This document shows positions 1 to 10,364 of a DNA stretch of 64,000 nt, one piece after another (within the stretch, counting starts at the first letter, position 1; every line of letters starts with the position of its first letter). The notes beneath the pieces were generated by a model. That model was given only the letters and a program-made list of their open reading frames with translations. It was not told where the DNA came from and ran no database searches. Both the position numbers and the translations under genes were made by a program. The DNA is from Plasmopara viticola (lineage: Eukaryota; Oomycota; Peronosporomycetes; Peronosporales; Peronosporaceae), in assembly GCA_001695595.3 (NCBI GenBank), contig MBPM02000026.1, forward strand, positions 310,001-374,000, read 5' to 3'.

Positions 1-1880
1 TTCATGTCCTTTTCAATTGGTCGAATGGAGTCGTTACGGGACGCGCATTCACCGTACTTATGCAAATTTTTAAAGGCCAAACCGAGGCTTTTTATATCGT
101 CCCAGCGTCTGCTCAAGTCTAATGACAGCCAACATAGCAACTGAGGACTTATATCTTCTCTGCTGCAAAGGCGCAATTCTTTCATGGTGTATCGCTTCTA
201 ACTTTCTACAAAACTTCTCTAAGGTGACCTTAAGTGCAAAGAATATCTTGAAATCTCTATGTCCGAATATATTGCCAAATCAAGTCCGGGAGATCTTAAT
301 TGCCAAAGCAACTGTGTGATTAAATCGACTATTGACGCCAGGACGCTTAATCAGATTAGTGGCATCACTATTCACTCTTACTGCATGCTACAAGACGTAG
401 TGATCGCCGTCACAAGTCAAGATAAGATCTGACTCCCTCATACAATATTCAGAAATAGGCGTCTACCAAATTGAGTGCCTTTATTGACAAGATCGCAATA
501 ACTTGCTGATGATCATTTATTATTTAAGATTAGAACTCGCGTCTTTCGGTTTTGTTCAGCGAAAGCGAAACAAGGAAGGCAAATAGCTCTTTAAGGGAAT
601 GCGTAGAGCCACTAACAGGCTTGCTTCTACTCAACACCGTAGATGGGCACTTCCTCGGCCTACAGGACTTATCGATATAAAAGTTGCTGCCGGGGCAAGA
701 AAAGCGACGCTTCATTGGCCACGGCAACCAAGGGCACATGCTTTGCGGCTGCCCGAATGTAACCCCATTTTTTTTTTGTCTTGCCGTAAGTGTCTGAAGA
801 GTCGCTAGCAGAAGTTGCGCACTCAAGCGAAGGTGGCACTGTGAAGTATTTAAAAACAAATTAGGAATCAGCACAAATTGTAGAATTTATTACCTTTCTT
901 ACATGTTTGGCGATAGTTTTTTTGTAAAGCTGGGGTCAAACTAGCTTCTGTTCGTCTGATTCACACCATGAAGCTTAGTTTCTGTTAGCTTGAAGGCTTT
1001 GGAGCAGTAACAGCGAAGATAGACCGCTGGTTCGCTTACACAAATTTGGTTTTGATAGACCCAAAAGTACCACCAGTAATAAGTATAATGCTTAACATTG
1101 GCCTCATTTCAGGGACGATGTAGGCAATTGCACGCGAGTAATGCGAGCTCATTAATAATTTGTACGTCAAAACGGTAAGAGTGACATGCTACAAGAATGT
1201 AAATTCTTTCTCTCGTCCACCAGCATATTTTGAACAAAAATTGACAACTTGTACTTGTTTAAAATATGCCTACTCAAGCACCAACGATGCGTTGTTTACT
1301 AACATGTCCTGATGCACGTTGAATACTTTACTGGATCCGATTTAATTGTATCTACAGATTCAAAACCAGAGGCGTGGCGTTTATCTGTGTGAGAGATTGA
1401 TGATGCCACAAGCACCCTGACGATGTCTACCTCTATGGTCACCCGACTTTTTTTTTACTATTATACACTTTGATCTTCAAATGATTGAGCAATATATTCG
1501 TTCGAAGCTTTTCTGAAAGAAATCAGCCAGCTCTAGAAGCCAATTTATGCCATTTTTATGAAAGGTCTTGAATTCATGAGAGCCAACACCCCTTTTGCCA
1601 ACATCGAAAAATAAATTTATATGGATATAAGCTCTCGGCTGTTTCGTAAGGAGAAGTAGAGTATAAGCAAAACTTTGAGGATTGGAAGTTGTTTTGGTAC
1701 GACCTATGCCACAATCGCAAAGAAAGTAGAAAAGTGATCAAACTAAGCCAAATATTTGCCCACGTACATTGCTGGCTCTGTGGGTGTCACAAAGTTAATC
1801 TCCGATCGCATGGCCCAGTCGAGACGGTCTTTGCCTGGTCGTCTAATATCTGTTCAGGCAGCTTAGTGCTGCCGAACGAA
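1..1880. other. Gene-free stretch, nothing recognised
   Basis: No open frame here shows a recognisable domain, and both strands are densely interrupted by stops. The small frames at 530-874 (-) and 599-808 (+) overlap each other on opposite strands and have no family features. The stretch runs into a decayed Ty3/gypsy fragment, so it is probably old repeat sequence. Confidence 0.5.
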
Positions 1881-1899
1881 AGTGTCCCTTTTCCTACTG

Positions 1900-2260
1900 C
1901 ACCGAAGAAATTTGGATGTGTATCTTCAAAGTCCTGATTTGATTCTAGCCATGCATTTCTCAAATGGGCAATACGTACGCCCCCCCCCCTTATCCCATAG
2001 GATGGCAAGATGGTTACCATTCTTCGCTAGATATAATTTTTGCATTGACTACAAAGCAAGCGAGACCAATGTGCTTGCTAGCGTGCTTTTGCGTAGGCTA
2101 GACTATGATTCGGTGTGCACCAGCAGCGTTACATTCTTTAATGACGAACGGGTCCGTCAGGCTGCAGCATCTAAAGCCCTACATAAACTTTTATTGAATC
2201 AAAGACACCAAAGTCGAATAGTAAATTTCAACAGCGAACGTAATTGCCTCGCTAATTAAA
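1900..2260 (+). mobile_element. Ty3/gypsy retrotransposon remnant (RNase H region of pol)
   Basis: From about 1993 the + frame reads SHRMARWLPFFARYNF followed by CIDYKASETNVLASVLLRR and LDYD. This matches the well-known Ty3/gypsy RNase H segment pattern (RxxRWxxFLxxYxFxIxYxxGxxNVLADxLSRR-DY). The active-site context is damaged: the usual ADALSRRP reads ASVLLRRL. A run of ten C just upstream (around 1981) probably breaks the frame. The following residues, to the stop near 2259, resemble the linker after RNase H. No LTR, integrase or protease could be placed with confidence, and about 2261-2600 shows nothing clear. It is an inactive relic. Confidence 0.75.
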
Positions 2261-2599
2261 TGATGGAATGTGAAGATTCAGCCCGAGTGATTACTTCAAA
2301 CAGCAAAGCGCTAAAAAATAGCTTTTGATTGAGACACGTGAAGCCCCAGCTTATGGTCATTGAGGCTTCGGGAAAGCATCTTTTCTGCTTTAGCTGACAT
2401 TTCGAAAAATTTGTGAGATTGTCCTGCGTCTTACACGTCGGCACATATTAAATCCCTACTGATGCCGGCAAGCGAAGTACATTAAAGTGGTCATTCTTTC
2501 CATTTTATATCGCAACGGCCTCAATGTAATCTTGCCGGACACAATCAAGCGACCGTCGTTAGTTTTGTCGAGTGAAATTATTATTGCTCTACATTTCTA

Positions 2600-3320
2600 T
2601 ACCTTTCGTCGTGCTAGATCTCGATAATGCAAGCAGCAGATGAACTCTTCGATATTTCAAATTATAAGTACATTTTAGTGAAAATCAGATCATGCAACAG
2701 GAAATTTAGGCCGACTTAAATGAGAAGCAACAAGGGACACTCAAAGCCAGCGATAGCTTTACAAATGGAGTGTCACAATAGCTCGTCAAGAGAAGAAATT
2801 GCAACTGATACAACGACATATCTGAGCTATCGATAAATCATCTTCATCTTTTTTAAAGGGCTTAAAAGAAGATGATCGACATTGCGTCAACTGAAAAAAG
2901 AGAGATTTGTGCACCACGCTACCTTTTGATATACTTCAAGAGTCAAATCGAAACGAATTGACTTCAATGTAGCGGAGTATCGTCGTTGTGAATTTATTTT
3001 AGATTCTTGCAAGCGCTTTGTAGCAAATTAGAAACCAAGCAACAGACGATAGCGATTAATTTAGGAATGGTAAGCAACCACCTGCTGGAATATACTGCCA
3101 CAAAGCAAAAAAAATTAAGGTTATGCGTCTAGAAAGCGCATTTGAAAGGCTTGAATTTGAAATATTAACCTTGTATTAAGAATTTACCCAATCGAGCTGA
3201 ATGCCAGTTCTTTTCTGTGCCAGCGCTGTATCGAAGCTTAATAAAACTTCGTGGCATCGATAAAAGTGAACAGTAGGCGAGCTGAATCATTGTTGTCGTG
3301 ACTGTTGCAATTGAACGTCG
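2600..3320 (+). pseudogene. Decayed copy of the coiled-coil gene at 8394-10364
   Basis: This stretch aligns collinearly with the inside of the intact coiled-coil gene. Anchors seen directly are gatcatgcaaca (about 2688 here, 8673 in the gene), ctcaaagcc against cttaaagcc, gctcgtcaagagaagaaatt against gctcgtcgagaagaggaatt, and gatacaacgacatat against gatacaacgccatat. A later block near 3130-3170 (agaaagcgcatttgaaaggc) matches the gene near 9470-9510. There are many substitutions, indels and in-frame stops, and part of the gene between these blocks is missing. Both ends of the alignment are approximate. I infer an old segmental duplication or retrocopy that has lost coding capacity. Confidence 0.75.
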
Positions 3321-5589
3321 ATTGCGCTCCTAAGCTTCCATCACTTTGTCAGGCGCTTGATTGTTGCACGATCTTGTGCAACCTTGCATGGATACGAGTA
3401 CTCAAAAAAGTATTTAATTATGTAAATGTGCTCAACGCATTTATAACTTGATATTTCGAAGTTGAGATGCGGCAACATCTGAGTATGTATGAAGCGCTAA
3501 TCAATGCGTGGGCCTAAATCTCCAAAGGTTTAATACCATAGCCATGGCCGACTTCAAAGGATTCTCATTGATGTGCAAAACGATGACGATTTCGAGAGAT
3601 GCCGTCGATTATCTAACAATATCGCTTTATTTATTTTACATAAGATGGTAACTCGGTGAAAGAGCAGGGGCGAGTGAACTTCGTCTTTAAAAAACATTTA
3701 TTTTTAGATAGATTTATATATATATTCGTCTATACCGAGAGCCTTAGCAGGCTGTTTATCTTGCTTTAATCCTACTCAGACGTGGATAAAGCCTAGTTCC
3801 TACCTCTGACCAGTGTATTGATGAAGAATATGTGATTCATTAAAAGCTGAAAGACTGCACATATTATCGTAATCGTAAGAGGAAACAAATGCTCGGAGGT
3901 CATCGTCGGCTATGGTATGGGCGGTATGGTATGGTATGGTATGTACTGCATATTGACGGCCGTATTCGATTAAGGGTTGTTTACTCCCGTCAACCAATCA
4001 ATCGAATGAGCTTAATCCAAATTGCATGCGATTAACCGAATTCAAACTGCATGCGTACCCTATATTGATTTGACAAGTAGATTGATCGGGCGTTCGGCCG
4101 TGCTAGAACAAGTAGCATTAGTTATCTTTAGTACATCACGTTGAAAAAAGTAGGAGCTCCACGTGGCGTAGTTGTTGCCGGTGTATCTGTCAGTGATGGT
4201 TGAGCTGTCATGCACCAAGGTCATGAGGGCTAGGCTCATGGTTTGTCGAAAACTTAGCGTGAAGGCAAATTAAGCAAAAGCGTATGTGATAAATATGACC
4301 GAGCGAGACACTTGGGTGTATCCCTTCCCAATTTGAAGTGAGATGCGACTCACCGCAAATCGATGCTAAGCTTTAAGACCCTCAAGCCAAGGGCAACTCC
4401 ATTAAGTCGGCAACGTCGAGAATTATATGGTATTCCTGGAAAGGAATGCTTACTAGTGTCAGCTGTAAGAAAGCATAAACCGCTTAACTACGCCTGGAGA
4501 TGCTGCACGCCTCCTGCACCAGATTGCGCATCTTACCGAAGTGGCTGCGTTTGAGCATGGAGCTGTTAAGAGGTGACGATGTGCTGCATCATTATAAAGA
4601 GCCCACCAACATTCGTATCAAGCTAAGTAGCACCGGCGACAAGATGAAAAAAAGACGTTGAGATCTGCGTGTTGCACAGTCTTCCTAGGGGTTAGACGTT
4701 CAAAATGTGCCTACAATTAAGCACAACAATCACCAGAGTAAAAAGTGACGCCGACGGAGACGATGAACGCAGCTTATCGTGAGCGGTATTATTGCGGAAC
4801 ACTAGATCCTACGGTGGATTGCTGCTGAAGCAAGCAGAAATATTGCAATTGGGGCTCAAGACGCGAGTGTTACGGCAGTTGACGTTATTACAATGGCGTA
4901 TTGAGGGCTACGAGTACGATGATGACCACCATCGTGTGTGATTGTATCCTTACTTGAACACCATCTCGCCAAGGCAAAAAGACTTCGGATAAATGGACGA
5001 TCGAAAGGAATGCCACGTACTAGATGGGTAACGACGAGTCGAAGCTCTTCGATAAGGTTAACAGACATGTAGAGAGCTGCCAACGGAAACGAGGTCGTGA
5101 ACAATGGCGTTAGAACTATCTTCAAGCTTGCAACTTTACCCAACAGTGACGATCGCGTGATTAAATGGATTGCACTCTTCATCCCAAGCAAAGTCGAAAG
5201 TGCTCTCGATGACCTGTTTAAGGTTATCTTAAACTTTTTAGATTGATCACTACATATGTATTGTCGCAGAAGGTGGGTACCGCGACTGACCTAATTATGG
5301 GCCTGTGCTAGCTTCAAGCTCCACGCGCAAGGTAAACTCTACTTTTCAACAATACGTACAAACAGATCACGCTTTGAACGGCGCTCTTTGCAATTGGCGT
5401 CAAGCTGCATGGTTGCGGGTACGAAAAAGCTTTAAACTTGCCACATTTGTCAGGTGCCATCGATGCTAATAAAGCAAGGTTGCCCAAATGCCATTTCCTA
5501 GTAGCTTGGACTAGCATGTGTACAAGCTGGTTGAGTTTCTGTGCTAAACATGGGATGATCTAAAGAGAAACAATCACTTAGTGGCAGCA
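3321..5589. other. Gene-free stretch with no recognised coding sequence
   Basis: No convincing gene was found. The longest open frame is a 111-codon minus-strand frame at 4856-5191; its opposite strand gives equally plausible short peptides, and neither shows a known domain. A GGTAT microsatellite lies at 3911-3944. The region ends at a copia-like relic, so decayed retroelement sequence is the most likely content. Confidence 0.45.
3911..3944. repeat. Short imperfect GGTAT microsatellite
   Basis: A pentanucleotide run based on ggtat/tatgg is visible: three consecutive exact units after an interrupted first part (tatggtatgggcggtatgg...). It lies outside any supported gene. Confidence 0.85.
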
Positions 5590-7480
5590 AAAATTGGTGC
5601 CGAACAGAAATAGAGTCGGCTATTGCAAAAAGGGATTCTGTCTTTGGGCCAAGTTGGAAAGCGAACGCTCTCTACGAAGCTTCGCCGTCAAAGGGGACCG
5701 TCAAATTGGCACCAATGTAGAATTAGAGGGAAGAAATCGGTTACCAACTCGCTTTTGGTGTTATCCAAATTACGTTTATAAGGTGCAATCGACCGCTTCT
5801 TTCACCCATAAAAAGATACGGCTGACCTTGATGGCCAATAATTGTGACAAAGGGTCGAAGCATGCTTTACTACGCTATCTCACACAATGGAAGCGGCAAT
5901 GACGGCGATCAACATCAAAAATCGAATTCCATTTTAAGGAATACCGATCAAACTACGCTTCAAAACTATGTACAAATCCAAGCCGAACGTGAAGCACACG
6001 GGTCTTCTGATTCGAGGCCCGCGTTTAAATGCCAAAGGAAAACAAGCAACTAGGACCCAAAGGCATGCGGATGTTTTTTTGAACTACGAGGAGTTTTCTA
6101 AGGCAAATCAAATCTACGACTTCATGGCGGTTAAGGTTGTAATATTTTCTCTTGCGTCGCCAAATCGAGATTGGAGAGTCAAGCGCGTCACGGAATTCTT
6201 TAAGCGCTTAGTCCGCAACTTTCAGATCGAGAAGCAAAGTTGGATGATGGCGACGAGCCTACCCCTGCCATGTTTTGGTGTACGATTGCAAAAAGGTGGT
6301 ATAAGCAAAGGACAGTGTGAAGTCTTTGGGGCGTGTTTCGTGCTGCAAAACTACCTAACAGCCATTTTGATGTAGAAACTAAGTGAGGCTTCAACATCAA
6401 GCTCTGTGCTGACGTATGTATCGAGGAGTACTAAGATAGGACTGTCGCAAAGATATTTGCGCCAATGTATGGAATCGATTACACCGAGACGTTCTACTTA
6501 GTAGCAAAGTTTGTCACTTTGCGTTAAAATTTTGCAATATCCTCAAAGGTGTTGAGCCCGACAACAAAGTTGGCTGCATGAAACTGATCAAGGCTTTTTC
6601 GATCTCAAACAAGCGTCGCAATTGTGTAGCAAGACTTTTGACGAAAATGATCACTTTTTCGGACCTATATCGAGCTACGACCAAAGACCTCTACACCAAC
6701 GTTAATGTGTCATGCTGTTCGCGTACGCTGACGACGTTTTGGTCGCCTCTAGCGACGTTGATTGACGAAGTCAAGCGTTAGCTTAAATCTTGCTTGAAAT
6801 GATTAACAGTTCGAAGAGTCATTCCATTCTTGTTATTAAAATCGCCAACATAAAGGTTGGCAGTACGATATGAAGCCAATCGCACTAAAATCACGACATC
6901 TCGGTGAGCTTTGGTTAACAAGCTGCTTCCAGCCCAACATGAAACTAGTGCTTAGTAGCTTTTGGACCAAATTGGATGCACCATTTCACAAGGTGTGTGC
7001 GCACATGCATTAGATGACCTGGGCTCGGCCTAAAAATTTTGAGCACGCTGTAGAGAAATCCTCTAAGGCACCGAGTACCGAAGAAACGGTGTGTTTTCGC
7101 GGCTGCTGACTGGGATACGACCGCAGGGCGACGTCAGACTATTCAAAACAAGCTTTCGGCAGTCAGACTTTGTAGGGAAAAATAAGCAGTCAAGTGTGTC
7201 ACTTCTCACGAGCGAAGTAGAGTGCATCGCGCTGAGTCTTGCGATAAGTGGGTGTAGAATTTCCTAAGCGAGGTTCTAATGTCGGCGGGCAAAGATCTGC
7301 TTAATTTGAAGTTCTGAAAAACTAAATAACTATCCATTTGGATGACCAAGAAACTAGTGGACTTTGACCACGCAGATCGACATCCGGTACAACCACATTC
7401 GCAACGAAGTCAAGCGACTAGGCGGACTTCGTCTCAAAAGCTTGACGATGGTTCTTGGAATGTACGTGTGTTCCCATTGA
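5590..7480 (+). mobile_element. Broken Ty1/copia retrotransposon pol (reverse transcriptase and RNase H)
   Basis: Copia pol signatures appear in order on the + strand but in different frames. At 6456-6526 the peptide FAPMYGIDYTETF is followed by VAKFVTLR, the conserved copia reverse-transcriptase N-terminal block. At about 6718-6765 YADDVLVASSDVD is the YxDD catalytic box. At about 7175-7250 GKNKQSSVSLLTSEVECIAL is the copia RNase H motif (normally STAEAEYxAL). At 7370-7420 TQIDIRYNHIRNEVKR matches the end of copia RNase H (K-HIDIRYHFIRE). Stops and frameshifts separate every block, so the element is dead. The open frames at 5594-5902 and 5968-6375 may be the degraded gag/integrase side, but no domain is recognisable there. 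LTRs were not identified. Confidence 0.85.
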
Positions 7481-8393
7481 GGGGTTGTGCTGCAGGTAGT
7501 TGACTGCATCCGGTTATGTGTCTTTTACCCTTATTAATTTACTGACCAATCAGAATTGCATGTTTACGCCGCAGTACGAATGATAACGTAGGCGCGTTTC
7601 TTTGTGCTATTTCAAAAGCAACTAGCTTTAATATTTATACTTAATGGATTTCTTTTTTCCGCACAAGTGTCGTTTCGGAAACTCTTCTGCTCAGCTCGCC
7701 TTAACTTCGCCTTTACTTCGCGTTTTCTTCGCTTACCTCAAACAGTATCGTATGGTGATCGTTCATTTGCATACCAAAATTACTGCACTTGCACAACCTA
7801 ACCCGTCAAAAGCACTCTGTACATTGTATGAGATGTTGAACGCGATAGATTATAGCGAATTGCAAATACCCAAGCCACAAAAACAAATTGTGGCTGCATT
7901 ACTGTAATTTCTTACCTTTTTTAACCGCAATGAGGAAGCCAAACGTCGTAACAATAGCCAGCTGGCTATTTGCGTTGAGCTCTATTTTACCGTAAAATTT
8001 TCGAGCTGTCAGGTGACATTGCACATGTATTTTACCGTAAAATTAAAATTCACTCTATATTCTCTGGCAAATTACATTATGAACTGGTGAACAAAATTGT
8101 TATGTTTAACACTTGATCCAGTGTAAGCATGCAATTGCATTCATAGTAACAAGAAGAATGTCTAAATTCTCACGATTTTGTCTACGTAGTAAGCAGTAGG
8201 TATCTCCTGCTGTTGTCTCCAAGCACAGTAATATTGTCCACGTCCGACATTGATAGACGCAAGCATTTTATAAATAAATAAGTAGCGCTCCTGTTTGATG
8301 CCCCTAATTCGTAGTTAATTGATTGGGTATCAAATATCGTGTTTGAAACCCTTTCGAGGAATTAAAATAGATCTAGCGCTTTTCAAAAGCTCA
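7481..8393. other. Upstream region of the coiled-coil gene
   Basis: No gene is supported. The frame at 7604-7801 begins with GTG, not ATG, and the overlapping frame at 7644-7907 has no recognisable domain. The A+T-rich last few hundred bases presumably contain the promoter of the gene starting at 8394, but no specific core element can be assigned. Confidence 0.45.
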
Positions 8394-10364
8394 ATGGCGT
8401 CCTTTGGAGCCGTCACCGCTTCACTTGTTGGTGGCAGTCGTCCAAAGTCTGCCGGTGTTTTTCCATCTACAAATCGTAAAGTGGTTGTCGCTAGAGTGTC
8501 CGACAAGCCTCATTCGAATCAATGTTCATATACACAACGACGTCCTCAATCCAGTCGACAGCCACGTCCACCCGTAAGTAAACGGGCCACAAGTCCTAGA
8601 TCCCAACTGCACAACGGTACGAATGACCTCTCTCGACAAGTGAAATCATATGTGGCATCTCGCCACAATTTGATCATGCAACAAGTCATTCAAGAGGAGA
8701 TCAACGAGCAACGTCACGTGACTCTTAAAGCCAAACGACAGCTGCATGAAGTGCATACAACAATTGCTCGTCGAGAAGAGGAATTGCAACGGATACAACG
8801 CCATATTCAAGAGTTTGGTAAATCGTCTTTAATCGGTCGTCAAAACGCTTACAAGCCGCAGATGGATGTCGTTTCAAGTTTGAAAGAAGAGATTGCGCAT
8901 CAAGATGCGTATAAAAAGCGGATGCGGTATTTGCACGAGCGACTAACGCAGCAGGTTCGATACCTTGAAGCAAGTGCCAATTACCTCACTGACCGGCGCG
9001 AAGCAGTGCGTCGAGAGCGAAATTTGTGTCGCAATCGTATTCAGATCGAGTCGGATAAGTATCGTCGCATGCAGCAACAATTAAAGGACTGGCAAGACAA
9101 GCGCGCTGCCTTTAACGGTAGTGCTTTGCCGATTCTCGAGTCGTATCGAGACGAATTGGCTTCACGCTTAGTTGTCACGCAGCAGCGAGAGGATGCGGAT
9201 CGTCGTCGTAATGATTTGCTCCGATTTCTCGGTACTCGCCCGAGTAGTGGATCGGACACTGAAGTACGAACCACAGCGGTCAAGAAAAATGGTGTGCTGC
9301 CATCTTGTCGCATGCAACGACGTGAGAGCTTTAAGATTTTAATGGACGATGCCGACAAGGACAACCGTGAAACGTTGTTTGCTGTCTACGAAGGACAGTA
9401 CGAGCGTGTGGTACGTGAAACTGGGGAAGTGAATCTTTCTGTCGTCATCGATCGCTTTCAATCGTATCGTGAAAGCACTGCAAGGTTGCAAGAAATTGAA
9501 AATGAGTTGAGGTCGGATAGTGTGCGGCTTACCCGTGAATATCAAGCACATAGTGCCATCAATTCGCGTCTCCAGGTCTCAGGTCCTGTAGATATGACGG
9601 AAGGACGGCAGCGATTACGTGATCAATTAGAAGAAGCGCTACATGGCCAGGAGCTTGAAAAAAATCGAGCTCAAGAGCGTTTGAATGCACAATTGAAAGC
9701 ATTTGTCTACCTTCAGCAAGGAGTGGTCCATGTCGTGGAACTGTTGCACTGTCTGGATGACCAAGTTGGAACGATGTTTACAACTCAAATGATCGCTACA
9801 GCTCGAACCGTTGTGGGAGGTTCTCGTTTGGCTGGAGAACTTTTGGAAAGCGTTGTTCCAGCCTTGAAAAAACTACTACATTTGGTTCGAGATGTTGGAC
9901 GTTGTGGCTTGCAACGTGATTGGCTTAATTTACCGACGATTGATTATTCAGTCTCGCAAGTGGTTCAATTGATGGCAGCTTTCGAGGATCAGAAGAGTGG
10001 TAATAATGATCAGGACGCTGACTTGACTGAAGACAAGTTAGAAGAAGAGTGTCAAAATGATATTGTCATGCGAAAAAGTATCAAACAGCATGAACAGGAG
10101 ACTCTGCGTCAAGCTGAGACTTATTTAAAGCAAACTTCTAATGCCCGACAGCTGCAGTCATCGATGCAATCGCCGCACCAAGCAGATATTGCAATTGTTC
10201 TTGCGTGTTTTCGAGAGCAGCGACGGATTGAGAAGCGAAAACACTGGGTTGAGACGGACAATGTGCTATCATTAGACGAGTCTTCAATTCAGTTTAATGT
10301 GATTGAGTTACGAGAAGGTCAAAGTCCGAGAAAGCGAAATGCACATTTATCACCTCATCGGTAG
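8394..10364 (+). CDS. Long coiled-coil protein, function unassigned
   Basis: An intronless 656-aa frame. The first in-frame ATG is at 8394 (MASFGAVTASLVGG); the open frame extends further 5' only from a TTG, so 8394 is the best start. Residues 1-80 are Ser/Arg/Pro-rich and low in complexity. About 85-270 is strongly heptad-like and charged (REEELQRIQRHIQEF, RREAVRRERNLCRNR). A Ser/Gly linker follows (TRPSSGSD), then a second helical region at about 360-460 and a less charged helical segment (TARTVVGGSRLAGELLESVV), and a charged tail. No catalytic motif is seen. The composition would suit a structural cytoskeletal, centriolar or flagellar axoneme protein, as zoospore-forming oomycetes have, but I do not recognise the family and the link to flagella is speculation. 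A decayed copy lies upstream at about 2600-3320. Confidence 0.85.
   Translation: MASFGAVTASLVGGSRPKSAGVFPSTNRKVVVARVSDKPHSNQCSYTQRRPQSSRQPRPPVSKRATSPRSQLHNGTNDLSRQVKSYVASRHNLIMQQVIQEEINEQRHVTLKAKRQLHEVHTTIARREEELQRIQRHIQEFGKSSLIGRQNAYKPQMDVVSSLKEEIAHQDAYKKRMRYLHERLTQQVRYLEASANYLTDRREAVRRERNLCRNRIQIESDKYRRMQQQLKDWQDKRAAFNGSALPILESYRDELASRLVVTQQREDADRRRNDLLRFLGTRPSSGSDTEVRTTAVKKNGVLPSCRMQRRESFKILMDDADKDNRETLFAVYEGQYERVVRETGEVNLSVVIDRFQSYRESTARLQEIENELRSDSVRLTREYQAHSAINSRLQVSGPVDMTEGRQRLRDQLEEALHGQELEKNRAQERLNAQLKAFVYLQQGVVHVVELLHCLDDQVGTMFTTQMIATARTVVGGSRLAGELLESVVPALKKLLHLVRDVGRCGLQRDWLNLPTIDYSVSQVVQLMAAFEDQKSGNNDQDADLTEDKLEEECQNDIVMRKSIKQHEQETLRQAETYLKQTSNARQLQSSMQSPHQADIAIVLACFREQRRIEKRKHWVETDNVLSLDESSIQFNVIELREGQSPRKRNAHLSPHR

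Noticed and set aside
4856..5191. 111-codon minus frame
   Set aside because: No domain, signal or conservation clue. The opposite strand is about as open, and it lies between decayed repeats.
7604..7801. Short frame with a hydrophobic start and an RFLR string, resembling an RXLR effector
   Set aside because: The frame starts with GTG and no ATG gives the same N-terminus. There is no EER motif, and the peptide is only 65 codons in a repeat-rich spacer.
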